DNA of 20,305 nt from Pelargonium cotyledonis (lineage: Eukaryota > Streptophyta > Magnoliopsida > Geraniales > Geraniaceae), in NCBI GenBank assembly GCA_036897625.1, contig JAYMTA010001373.1:1-20305 (forward strand). Reading direction: 5' to 3'. Position 1 is the first letter of the stretch; the number at the start of each line of letters is the position of its first letter. A model generated the notes under the pieces. That model was not told the DNA's origin and searched no databases. It was given only the letters and a program-made list of their open reading frames with translations. A program made the translations under genes and the position numbers. Of the stretch, positions 1 through 10,367 are shown in pieces.

Positions 1-196
1 TGACAATTATTGCCAAGGCCTTTAAAGAGGAATGGTTATCCTCTCCCTTTTTTAGAATCAGTGATTGTAGGCCTTAGGTATGCCTGGGGTTCTCTTTCCT
101 TGTCTGGTTCAATATTTTATCGTTTTGGAAACCACTTTGTATTGCTATTTCAATACAATAATATAAGTGTTCTTTTCCCTAAAAAAAAAAAAAAAA
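1..196 (+). mobile_element. Possible 3' end of a LINE (L1-type) retrotransposon
   Basis: The stretch is T-rich, non-coding DNA that ends in an uninterrupted run of 16 A at 181-196, just after a TTTTCCCT. A T-rich 3' UTR-like sequence followed by a pure A tail is what the end of an L1-type insertion looks like. The 5' part would lie outside the window, so no target-site duplication can be tested. It could equally be a chance A-run in intergenic DNA or the 3' region of an unseen upstream gene. Confidence 0.3.
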
Positions 197-560
197 CTCT
201 CTAACTCAATTATTCATGGTCTCTTTTTTGTTCGTGTTTCAGAATTGCTGATTGTGCGTTAAAATCGTCAAACTGCCACACTACTTTGTCGTATTACTGC
301 AAAATTATAATCTATAGACTTCTTCAATGCTCAAGCGCTACAGACCGCCAACATATTGTGAGGACTGTTGCAACTGTAGAAACCATAGATCGATATTAAA
401 AAAGTTCTCTAATAAATTGTTACATCACTATTATGTTTTTGGTAGAAAAAGGTTGTATAAATTATGGGCACATCCTTGTATGAGCTCCTTTAATCTTGTT
501 TTGTTTTAATATTATGGTACATTTGGTTTAAAAGAAAAACCACTTGGTTAAGCAAAAAAC
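197..560. other. Intergenic, nothing recognised
   Basis: AT-rich sequence between the A-run and the RIO1 promoter. The short open frames here (for example 327-509) have no family resemblance and no coding-like composition. Confidence 0.5.
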
Positions 561-585
561 CCAACTGAAACGAGACCACCAGTAA

Positions 586-601
586 CACGTGACATCACGT
601 G
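586..601 (+). promoter_or_regulatory. Two G-boxes (CACGTG) 10 bp apart upstream of RIO1
   Basis: CACGTG occurs at 586-591 and again at 596-601, so the two palindromes start exactly 10 bp apart, about one helical turn. G-boxes bind plant bZIP and bHLH factors. They lie about 200 bp upstream of the RIO1 start codon. A regulatory role is inferred from motif and position only. Confidence 0.55.
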
Positions 602-627
602 CTTCAAAATCTCCCAAAATCGTAAAC

Positions 628-635
628 TAGGGTTT
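628..635 (+). promoter_or_regulatory. Telobox (TAGGGTTT) in the RIO1 promoter or 5' UTR
   Basis: TAGGGTTT, the reverse complement of AAACCCTA, lies 167 bp before the RIO1 ATG. Teloboxes are known to be common in promoters of plant ribosomal-protein and ribosome-biogenesis genes. That fits the role of RIO1 in 40S subunit maturation. Confidence 0.5.
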
Positions 636-801
636 AAGGAATTTTCTCTCTGCTCTCAGTCGTGTACATTTCCTCGAGAAACAAACAGAAATTTTTCAGA
701 ATCTTGGGTTAGGCTCTCTTATCGGATAATTAAGCAATAACTGTTGATTCATCCAACTGCTCGTCGAGATTCTGGTTAGGAAAATTCACTTAACGAGCAA
801 G

Positions 802-3800
802 ATGTCAGCTACAGCTGTGGAGGAAAAACCAGGGGAAGCGGAACCAGTTGCGGCCATTGAAGTCGAGGAAGCGGAGGAGGATGGTGATGAAGAAGAGCTA
901 TTGTCTTCGGATTCTGATATTGGAGAGGCGCTGGATTGGCTGGTCTCGAAGGACATCGATGAAGGGATCGATGGCGCCTTTACGCTTAATGCAAGGAGGC
1001 CGAATGCTCACGGAGGCTTGAAGTCTCGCACCAATTCATCTACTCTCCAGCCACTCGCTAATATCAATCAGAAGTTCACCAGTCGTATTCGTGCTTCTCC
1101 TTTAGAGGTATAGCTTCTTATCGACAATATTAGTTTATGAGAAAGTTAAATTATACTGATTACATTCAACAACAATTCAAGTTAAAATAGGCAGCTTTAT
1201 TATATTTGTTGTCCTAACTTGATTAAATTGATGCCTCTGCCATAATTTCTCAAAATTGGGATATGTTTTAGAGGAGAATACATTTTTTTTAATCCCAAAG
1301 GTGTGATCTTGAAATAATTACTCATGATTGTTATTTCAAAATTCAAAATTTATCTTATTTTCCTAAGAATTCAATAAAAACCTTCTAGACAAATAACATG
1401 AAATCTAATTGACAATATGTGCATGATTCTGTTACGCTTCAAACTCAACGTGGTTGTTTAGAAATCATACTGGGTTGGAATCCAAGTGTAAAAAGTCCTT
1501 GGAGAGACATGACAAGACAGAGACTGCTGCAAGTAAGATGAGTACAAGTGATTTGGCAATTGATCTGTGTTTGGTTCACTCCAGTGAGAAATTTGAATGC
1601 TGTTCTAACTCTCACAATGAATAGGGGTAATTAGAATGTAAGAGAATCAAATAGGACACTGGTGTCACTGTTTAATTGTTGTGATATTCATACTCTGTAT
1701 AGGATTGAGAAATAGTAGACTGTTGGTTGTTTCGCTGATAATAAGGGCATTATCAATGAAAAAGCAGAAACCTTAGTGGAATGAGCTTTGTGAGATCACT
1801 TTCCAATCAGTGTCATAAAAAACAATGAGAAATATCACGTGGAGTGTTCAGACTGCTTTTGTTGATACCTGTTCAAAATTTGGAAGTTTATATTGTGTAA
1901 GGTGCACAATGAGTATAAAAAGAGACAGCTGATGGCGCATGAGCATTGTGAAATCCTTGAGGACTCAACATTCCCTTAGAAGGGATAATGTCCCAAAGAA
2001 AAGGGATTTTTCCCCCTACTAAAGCACCATTTTTTAAACAATCCAAGTTTGTGTATTGGACGTGGCATGTCCCACCTTCTGTGTGACTGGCAAGTTGAAG
2101 TTTTTTTTCTGTTAAGTATAGCAAGTCTTCTACTTTACGTCACTGCCCTTCTTACAGGTCACATGGCCTGTCTGACCAGGGTTGACTTATCTGTATAATG
2201 CAAATTGATCTTCAACTTACTAACGATCTTGCATCATCAGGTGTTATTGTGTCACTGATAGCTGATATGTCAGCATACTCATGAGTTGTTGTACTTTAGC
2301 AATAAGCTAGCATGCCACAAGCTGTTGTGGGCTATGATTGTTTGAGTATTTTGGTAATTGATTAAGTTTGATGGTTCAGGAATGGGAGGGGAGGTTCAAA
2401 GCTGGCATGTCAAACTCTGTGACAACTGCAATTCGTGGAAGTGTTCGGGATATGGCCATTGGTAAAACTAAAACTACTGAGAAAGCAGACCGTGCAACTG
2501 TTGAGCAGGTAAGGGATATCTGAATTTATTTTCAAACCTCTTAGGGATTTATCCAGATTTTTATTTTAGGAACTAGGAAGCTTTCAGTTGTTATATTGTG
2601 TAGTATTGTACTATTAGCCTTTGCTATTGCTGCTGCTGCTGATTTCAGTGCATGTATCCTCTGAGGGCCAGAATGATGATAGGAGACAGGGTCTTTTGAT
2701 TGGCTGGGTTCTTATTAATCTGCTTATGTTACTTCTTGCTGACTTTACATGAGACTCTCTAATAAGCATCTCCCGTTCACCCTTACTGTTGTGTATACTT
2801 GCAGTTGTGGATGAACCCTTTTTAACTTAGTCATGCTTAATTGCTTTGCATGAAGTCTAGTGTCTATTTTGTGCTTCAGAAGGTCATATCGTAGTCCGTA
2901 TTCGAGACATTTGTCTTTTTGAAAATGTTAATTTTTTCCCTACAGGCTTTAGATCCAAGAACTCGCATGGTTCTATTTAAAATGCTGAGTCGAGAAGTTT
3001 TTGACGATATTAATGGCTGCGTATCGACTGGAAAAGAAGTATGTAATGCACTACTGCGTTCAATTTAGTATATCAATTATGATTTGATTGGCGTTCATTT
3101 TCGGGACTCTTAATTGTGTCAAGTAAAACGTAGAATGTTGTCAGACAGTTTTCATCATTAAAAAAATGACCCTTTATTTGATCGTGAAGTTTATGTTTTA
3201 TTGCAGGCAAATGTTTATCATGCAACAAAATCTGATGGTCAAGAATTTGCAATCAAAGTGTACAAGACTTCTGTTCTAGTTTTTAAGTAAGTCCTGTGAT
3301 CCCTTTAACTTCATAGTTCATATTAATTTAAAGGTTGTGTTCTTGAAAATAGATACCAGTCATTGTCTGGTTTATTAGTTAATTGTGATTTGAAGAAGTG
3401 ATCTCCGAACAAGGAGTAGCATCTAAATTATGTGGGAAAACTTGAAACTTCATTTCTGGCTTCTCTGGTTACTCCATATATTAATATATATATATACTAC
3501 TAAACCCTACATTATATTACATATTATACACCATGTTGTCTAGTCTCTGCATTTATGCACTTTTTACCATTATGATATCAGATGTTATCTCTTAAGGTTT
3601 TTGTAAATATTAATGAAATTGATGTTGAGTTTTAGTGCACTGGATAATGTAATTTATTCTCTCTTCAAATTATTTTGGGGATAAATTCTATTTCCAGAGA
3701 TTTTGTTGCATGTAACTTAATATGTGATTTAACTTCTTGCTTTCAAACTACTGTAGGGACCGAGATCGATATGTACAAGGGGACTACCGTTTCAGACATG

Positions 3801-6446
3801 GATATTGCAAGCACAACCCCAGAAAAATGGTCAAGACTTGGGCTGAAAAGGAAATGAGAAACCTTATGAGGTGATCACTTATGTAGACAAATCTGTCTTT
3901 TCACAATTGCACAATGTTTTCATTTATGAGCTCCTTTGACCCATTTTACATGAGTGAAAACCTACGTAGATTGCATTTTGAGCTTTGATACTTTTGTTTA
4001 ACATATTTGATTAAAATATTCATTCTAATGCTGTTTAACCTTTTTTTTTGTTCTGCAATGTAGGCTAAAAGCATCTGGAATTAGGTGTCCTACTCCACAT
4101 CTCTTGAAACTCCATGTTTTGGTCATGGAATTCATAGGTACTTGTTGGATGCATCTATGTCTTTGTTACCATATATGGAGGCAAGCTAGTTTTTAGGATG
4201 TCATTGTTGATATTTCTGCAATTCATAGCCTGGCTGTTCTTTCAGTTGGTCAGAAACCTAAAGTAAAATATAAATATGAATTCAACATCATTTATTGCAA
4301 TCTTTTGGACATTTGTAAGGATAGAAAATGTTTTAATGGCTGTTATTAGAATACTGCTTTTCACCTATATGATTACATGACTAAACTTGCTGTATCAGGT
4401 TCTCTTAATTTTTGTTTTTTTTCTTGTTGGAGAACGCCTTGAGATTACAATGCATAAATAGATTCTTTCACTCTCTTCTTGAAGTATTAATGCTTATATT
4501 CTTTATATACAGGAAAGTCTGGTTGGGCTGCCCCTCGTCTGAAGGATGCTGCTTTATCACAGGACAAATTACGTGAATGTTATTTAGAGGTGTGTATAGC
4601 TCTTTCTTAGTTATGTTGGTGTGCTTGGGTATTTGAAGTGGAAGAAGCCGTGTTATATTATGGCGGATTTGGTGCATATCAATAAAGTGGATCAGACTGG
4701 TGGATCCAAAGTAGAGAGTAATGGTGGAAGAAGCCGTGTTATATTATGGTGGATCTTGTGTATATCAATAAAGTGGATAAGACTGGTGGATCCAAAGTAG
4801 AGAGTTATGGTGAAAATAATATTGTATTGCATCACATCCTTGTGGCGCCAATTGCCTATGTATATTATATCGCATCATATGTCCTGCGTACATATGCGAT
4901 GTAGAAACAGTAAATGGTGTTTTTGGCAGATTCCTTCAGGCTTAATGTTAATATTTATTTAGTCAATGAACTGATTCTAATTGGCTCGTAACTGTCTGGC
5001 CAGATGATCATTATAATGCGGAGATTGTATCAGAAGTGCAAATTGGTGCATGGGGACCTCAGTGAATATAATATACTCTATTTCGAGGTTAGTGACTATT
5101 ACATACACTATTTAGCCATGCACTACATAGCCAAGCTTGCCCCCATGTGATGGAAATTATGTAACCTACTGGGCAGAGTTAATTGATAGCATTTATTATT
5201 GTGGAACTGATTAAAATCTTTTTGTTCTGTTTGCAAGGGTCACTTATACATAATTGATGTGTCTCAGTCTGTTGATCTTGACCACCCTCACTCCCTTGAT
5301 TTCTTACGTGAAGATTGCCTTCATGTTTCTGTAAGTTTTTTTCCCCACAGAAAGAGTTTATTTTCCTGTCGACTGCAGTTGATGACAATCATGTATTGAT
5401 GGATTGCAGGATTTCTTTAGAAAACATGGTGTAGCTGTTATGAAAATTCGAGAACTCTTTGATTTTATTGTTGATCCAACTATTGCCGATGATGCTGTTG
5501 ATAGCTATTTGGATGAGGTTTGGTGCCTTATGCTGTCAAATGTTTCCTAGAAAATTTAGTTAGATCTCCATTGTGATTGCTTTTGACTTATTTTAGGTTC
5601 AACAAAGAATTTTGACAAGAGACATATCTGTCGAGGATGAAATTGCAGATAATGTATTTGTGCAGGTAAGCTGTTGAGGGATTCATTTATGTTACTATTT
5701 TCATATAGAATGTATGTATATATATATATACACCCAACTGCTTACAGAGAAAAGACCCATTTGGCATTTGTTGCCAAGTCGATAACTTGGGCTTGTCAAT
5801 CACTAGTCACAACCGTTGTTTGTGTGAGCACAAGTTTTCTGAATATTTTGTTTGTTCTTTTATCCCAATTATATTTTAGCATGTATGCTGTTTCTGGTTC
5901 ACATGACAATTAAGGCAGCGCTTGAATTTTACAATAGAAATGGGATTGAGATTGTCATTTCTCACGTTTGTATTAGTAATTTTTGTCCTGTCCTTTATGT
6001 GCCAGTCGTTCATTCCCAAGACACTAGATCAATGTGAGGATGCAGAGGCAGATGTTATTCGCCTGACAAGCGGGCAGGACACAAAGGATATGTACTATCA
6101 GACCATTACGGGAATGAAGGCGGCTCTTTCAAAGGTTCAAATAGAGCAGCAGCCAGAGGATGTCAATAATAAAGACGAGTCCTCTATGAATCCAGCTGCC
6201 CAATCGGATCCTCATAAGAGTGAAGAAGAGTCTGAAACAGATGAAGATGAAGAAAACTCAAGTGAGGGTGAAAGTGGGGAGTCGGCATCTGAAACTGAAA
6301 GACAGACTCCAGTCGAAAAGAAAGCTGCTAGAAAAGAGAACAAAAAGAAGGTCAAAGAAGAGAAGAGGGAGGCTCGGAAGAGTAAAGTGCCAAAAGCTTT
6401 GAAGAAAAGAAAGAAAAAGTTGGCCAAATCCCACAAAACCAGGTAG
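802..6446 (+). CDS. RIO1: RIO1 atypical serine/threonine protein kinase, 12 exons
   Basis: RIO1 is an atypical kinase/ATPase that acts in late cytoplasmic maturation of the 40S ribosomal subunit. Exons with GT-AG borders and continuous frame: 802-1107, 2380-2508, 2946-3038, 3207-3286, 3757-3870, 4064-4137, 4513-4589, 5004-5087, 5238-5330, 5410-5517, 5597-5665, 6006-6446. They give 555 aa, close to known RIO1 lengths. The N-terminus (1-60) is acidic. The RIO nucleotide loop is STGKEANVYHA from about residue 172, the ATP-binding lysine is K193 in FAIKVYK, the catalytic loop is HGDLSEYN (D309, N314), and the metal-binding aspartate is D326 in IDVSQSVD. The tail runs from an acidic Glu/Ser stretch to a Lys/Arg-rich end ([14 protein letters not shown]), typical of the family. 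The start is the first ATG of the open frame, and the stop is TAG at 6444-6446. No catalytic residue is missing, so the gene looks functional. Confidence 0.95.
1108..2379 (+). other. RIO1 intron 1 (1272 bp)
   Basis: This is the longest intron of the gene, running from GTATAG after codon 102 to TTCAG before GAATGGGAGG. It is AT-rich and holds no supported gene. The minus-strand open frame at 1888-2124 has no coding character. Long first introns in plants sometimes carry enhancers, but I see no specific motif to name. Confidence 0.6.
4639..4810 (+). repeat. 86-bp tandem duplication inside RIO1 intron 7
   Basis: Two head-to-tail copies, 4639-4724 and 4725-4810, align without gaps over 86 bp with about six mismatches (roughly 93% identity). 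Both begin TGGAAGAAGCCGTG and contain GGTGGATCCAAAG. The duplication is fully intronic (intron 7, 4590-5003) and does not touch a splice site. Confidence 0.85.
5715..5731. repeat. TA microsatellite in RIO1 intron 11
   Basis: A short alternating TA run in the intron between exons 11 and 12. Likely length-variable. Confidence 0.7.
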
Positions 6447-6673
6447 CCCTCTCTTTTGACTATTGAGGTTCATGGATATAACTAGGAACAATCTTGTGAC
6501 AGCCTCATTGAGCAGTTTTGATCCTAACTCTTCATGGATTTTTTGTTTCTTCTCTCTTGTTTAACTAGATGAAATTACAATATTGAATTTATGTACCAAT
6601 GCTGAATTTATTTTGTATTATCTGTGTATGAAATTTATTTTCAATGATTTAATTTATGTTGTTATTACTGATA

Positions 6674-6699
6674 ATATATATATATATATATATATATAT
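6674..6699. repeat. TA microsatellite downstream of RIO1
   Basis: Thirteen AT dinucleotides in a row, about 230 bp past the RIO1 stop codon. Likely polymorphic in length. Confidence 0.85.
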
Positions 6700-6924
6700 G
6701 CTGTTATTGTGTGTGTTTTTTCAATTTGTTGTCTTATTATGCATGAAAATGTATTGTTAATGGTTTAATTTTATACAAAATAGTCACTGATGGATTCTTG
6801 ATAATTGTTTTAATGGTTTTTTTTCTTTCAATCATAAGGAATACAATATACGGAAGAACAATTGATATTCAAGTACAATATTTATAGTAAAAGGACCTTA
6901 TATTCTAGAAATTGTTTCAAAAAC

Positions 6925-6945
6925 ATAATCCAAAGGAACGCTCGA
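6925..6945 (+). repeat. Dispersed 21-bp direct repeat, copy 1
   Basis: Identical over 21 bp to 9642-9662 in the same orientation; the core is CCAAAGGAACGCTCGA. Similarity decays gradually after the core, suggesting two diverged copies of one repeat family. Confidence 0.6.
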
Positions 6946-7269
6946 ACTATCTCTTAAAGACCGGGACACAAATCATTGAAAATGAAATAAGACGTATATT
7001 TTGTTTGTATTCCATAATTACACAAAATATTAGTGTTCCTCCATTATTATTTATGTGTATATTTACATTAAATAATATACATAGTTAACTAAAGCTTACC
7101 TTCGCAAAGATTAAAAAGCGGTTCTTGTACAAAGATGGATTAACCTAAGAACAATATGATAATAATAAGTAATTCAATTAATAACTCGTAATTCATACTA
7201 ATAAACAAGTGATTTTATTTTACAGTATATATTGTCCAACCTATTTGTAATAGTTTGTTTAAGAAGCGT

Positions 7270-7347
7270 TCATGTGTTTGGGCTACAAGAGTTTTATGCA
7301 ATTCCAAATCTTCCTCTTTTAACAATGTTTGCAACCCAAACACATGA
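7270..7347. repeat. Inverted repeat with 13-bp perfect arms
   Basis: TCATGTGTTTGGG at 7270-7282 is the exact reverse complement of 7335-7347. The 52-bp spacer has weak further complementarity. It could be an old foldback element end or a chance hairpin. Confidence 0.45.
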
Positions 7348-8061
7348 TCTACATTGCTCATTGGTAATAGAAACCACAACCCAACAAAACCCAAAACAAC
7401 TTTATTGCTCATGTTTGGGATAGTCGTTGCTACGAATATAGTGTGGGAATTGTGATATGCATATTGATTAAGAGATGTCACTATTTAAAAAGAGATGAGA
7501 ACCTCAAATTAATAGCAAAAGTAAAAATTTGATTAAATTATTCACTTTTATAAATTTATTATAAGTCTATTCTAATTAGCCATTACTCGTGATACTCACG
7601 AGCAATGCACGAGATATAAATTAGTGCCCGTTTTCGGTGGTCAATGCCCATGTTGTAGGGTAAATAACCCTACATGTGTTTGATTTTTCAAAACAAGATA
7701 AAGTAAATAAACCGATCCAAGCCCAATGTTCAACTAACCAATGTAACAAGAATTTGAGTCATTAAATAGCTTAATTAACAAAATTTCATAGCAAGCATTT
7801 GTTGCTGCTACTACTTGTTTATTGCCATATATAGAAATGTTCTGACATCACAACTCTTAGATGAACCATAAAATAGGCAAAATCATATGAAACAAAAATA
7901 CACATAAAGTGATAAAGACCAAGCTATATTTTAAACTTATTAAAACAACCATATATAATGAAGTTCATCAGTATAATCTAAACACAGTTCATATTCAAGT
8001 TGTTCAAGCACATTTTCATATCAAAACTCGTGATTGTCAATACTATACATGGATAAAAGTG

Positions 8062-8170
8062 TTTGTCTGCGATTCATAACCGTAGTCCAAATCGCCAATA
8101 AAAGCCCAATAACAAATGAAATTTATTTGCAATTAGAAACCGTGGTGTAATACGCAGGTACATACCCAAT
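8062..8170. repeat. Diverged 60-bp-period direct duplication
   Basis: Bases 8062-8110 and 8122-8170 align without gaps at a constant 60-bp offset, with 32 of 49 positions matching by hand count. Shared blocks include AACCGT and CCCAAT. It is probably an old tandem duplication in repeat-derived DNA. Confidence 0.4.
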
Positions 8171-8230
8171 ATGCTGTGGTGAGATAATGATTTATAAAAT
8201 TACAAATTTATCTTTTGACTTTTAAGTTAA

Positions 8231-8880
8231 TGTCACGTGGCGTGTACGTGGAAGTATTTACATAGCTTGGATAGTCAGCGACTTCATGCCTCGTTGGATC
8301 ACTTCCCTTTATTCAATTCTTATTCTTGTCATCCAATTGAAGATTTTCTCGTACGTAGAAAGGTTTCCATATTGAGTAAGCATAGCATTGGCAGAGACGT
8401 AATATGCAATAGAGAAGAGCACATGAACAAAACAAAAGATTCCGCCAATCGAAAAGAAGTTTTTGATCAGTACTTGTTGTTCGTCTGTCAATCGAAAGAA
8501 AGTGATGGTATGTCTCTTCTTCTTCTTATCAATAACATCAACCTTCAAAGCTTACTGAATTTCATGATCAGATAAACATAAAATTGGATTTAAGGAAATC
8601 CAAAGAATCAACAAGGATGATTATGCAGTTTGAACAAGGTCGGTTAGAATTAGTAATACTAGTTTGATTAGAGTTGGTAACTAATGTGTAGTCTAAAAGT
8701 GAATAGATTTACAAATACTAGTCCATATAGTAATCCTAGTTTCAAGTCTTACGCTTTAGTATAAACCGGGAGTTAGTATGTTATTTTAAAATTGTTAATC
8801 ATAATAGAAATATTTATATATGCAAAATACCTGTATTCATACAAAATACACAACAAATTGGTATAAGGAAACAACCAATG
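8231..8880. other. Intergenic, no supported gene
   Basis: Open frames on both strands at about 8237-8575 lack an ATG start (GTG on plus, TTG on minus) and have no recognised domain. A CACGTG lies at 8234-8239. Nothing else can be supported. Confidence 0.45.
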
Positions 8881-8944
8881 ATAAGTTCCAGTTCATCAAC
8901 CAATCAAAACATGTCATTTTTTAACCACCATCTCATCCCCTGCA

Positions 8945-9250
8945 TCTCGTACTCACGGACGCCGGTCATTCAAGCGACCGGCGGCCATCTCCGATAAGCT
9001 CTCGCTGCAGCCTGCAGGGAGCAACGAGCACAGAATCTCCGGAATGCCCACCACCACCAGGACTCGATCCTTCTCTCTCTCTCTCTCTCTTCCGTCCCTG
9101 AACAGCCCATCCAATTCCAGCGCCGCCAAGTGGAAGATCGACGTTGGATGAAATTAATTGCGTCTTTTCTTTGAAATTCCAGTCTTTCATCTCTGGCAGC
9201 CTCCTCCTCCTCTGGCAGCGGTCTTCATCCTCCTCCAGCAACATGGTGAC
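8945..9250 (+). other. GC-rich island, possible promoter or first-exon fragment
   Basis: This block stands out from its AT-rich surroundings. It has a 7-bp hairpin (8961-8967 with 8976-8982), a TC dinucleotide run near 9073-9091, and codon-like Ser/Pro-rich frames that stay open for about 70 codons but are then broken. CCAAT-type motifs sit just upstream (near 8875 and 8900). It resembles the 5' end of a plant gene, but no continuous coding sequence follows and I do not recognise a protein. It could be a fragment captured by a transposon or a decayed gene. Confidence 0.3.
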
Positions 9251-9259
9251 CCAGATATG

Positions 9260-10290
9260 TATCTTTATCTGCATTCTATTCTGTACTGTTTTAAATTATG
9301 ACTGCATGCATTGTTTCTGGAAAATTGATTGATAGTTGCAAGCCGGAAAATTCAAATCTTTGTTTTGTGTGCCCAAGCACAAATTCATTCTTAATCCTAG
9401 CCCAACACTAACCTAAATCAATTTTCATCCAATTGAGAATGGTTTGGTCCAACAAATTAAGCCCAGTAAATTTCAGATCCTAAATGATTATTTAACTTGT
9501 GCAAAATGACTGGCTGAATATGCATCTGCCCTGAATTTTGACAAATAATAAGTCTAACCCTCAAAAGTCAGAGAATCAATATGGAGTGGTTAACAAAGAC
9601 AAGCATGATAAAGGAACTCGATCGGTACTCTATTGCACATTATAATCCAAAGGAACGCTCGAGATATTTCTTACAAATTCGGAGAAGATCTGCCTCACAA
9701 GAGTACGTAGACCACTGAACTATTGTGTCCACATTTTCCTACCAATCACCGGAATACTGTATGTCTCGTGCGTTGCACGTTTAAAATATACATGAACTAC
9801 GTTCAATCAAAAGTACACAAAATCATAAAAGAAAACGATCTCAACATAAACCTGTTCCAATCCTTTCCACAACAGCAGGAAAATAAAATTACATTTGCTC
9901 CAAGCCTCATTGTACCAATCCTACGAAGTAGAAACTTTAGAATATCGCCTGAATCAATAGAAGTGTATATTTATTAAACAAAATGGAAAAATAATTAACT
10001 GGTAAAATAGTTCTCACAGGATCATCAATGAATAAAATCAAATTACATTTAACAGAAGAAGAAATTATTTCTATACTTAATATATTCATTCTTTGAACAT
10101 CATAAGTTGTCTTCATCCCTAAGGTCTTGGCATATGCATAAGACTCCAGAGAAACTTTTAAAAGCTAGTTGTAATAAATAAAAAAAGGTTAAAACACAAC
10201 TGCGACTCTAGACTACTACATATCAAAAATATAAATAAAAGATGATCACAAATATTTGATGGCAAATTGAAATAATAATAATAATAACAT
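9260..10290. other. AT-rich intergenic DNA, no gene
   Basis: No open frame is convincing. It holds the second copy of the 21-bp repeat and a short hairpin motif, CGTGCGTTGCACG, at 9767-9779. The remainder shows nothing I can name. Confidence 0.5.
9642..9662 (+). repeat. Dispersed 21-bp direct repeat, copy 2
   Basis: Exact match to 6925-6945, same orientation, about 2.7 kb away. Possibly remnants of the same transposon family. Confidence 0.6.
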
Positions 10291-10291
10291 T

Positions 10292-10297
10292 TTTATT
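10292..10297 (-). terminator. Possible polyadenylation signal of the RING-H2 copy
   Basis: AATAAA on the minus strand, about 70 bp past the TGA-broken RING-H2 frame's stop codon at 10368. The position suits a plant near-upstream polyadenylation element, but the region is very AT-rich, so chance is possible. Confidence 0.35.
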
Positions 10298-10367
10298 CAT
10301 GTAAATATATTTGAGTTTTACATATTAAAGCAAAAAATACAACATAAATAGTAAAAAATAAAAGGCA

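Larger units (their letters stand above)
6780..8230. other. AT-rich intergenic DNA with short repeats, no gene
   Basis: No open frame has recognisable domains. The stretch holds one copy of a 21-bp dispersed repeat (6925-6945), a 13-bp inverted repeat (7270-7282 and 7335-7347), clustered CTCGTG/CACGAG hairpin motifs (7586-7613) and a diverged 60-bp duplication (8062-8170). It looks like decayed transposon-derived DNA. Confidence 0.5.

Noticed and set aside
3675-3857. 60-aa plus-strand frame over RIO1 exon 5
   Set aside because: Different frame from the kinase; the correct frame gives a conserved RIO1 exon.
5922-6446. 174-aa plus-strand open frame beginning in the intron before RIO1 exon 12
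   Set aside because: Only 6006-6446 is exon. The upstream part is T-rich intron ending in a GCCAG acceptor, and residue continuity with exon 11 is good.
6212-6491. Minus-strand Phe/Leu/Ser-rich frames opposite the RIO1 tail
   Set aside because: Complement of a Lys/Glu-rich coding region; the apparent hydrophobic protein is an artefact.
8237-8575. 112-aa plus-strand frame, and a 79-aa minus-strand frame opposite it
   Set aside because: Start codons are GTG and TTG, no recognisable domain, no splice or promoter support.
8966-9274. 102-aa minus-strand frame across the GC-rich island
   Set aside because: Low-complexity Arg/Glu run is the complement of the TC microsatellite; no family resemblance.
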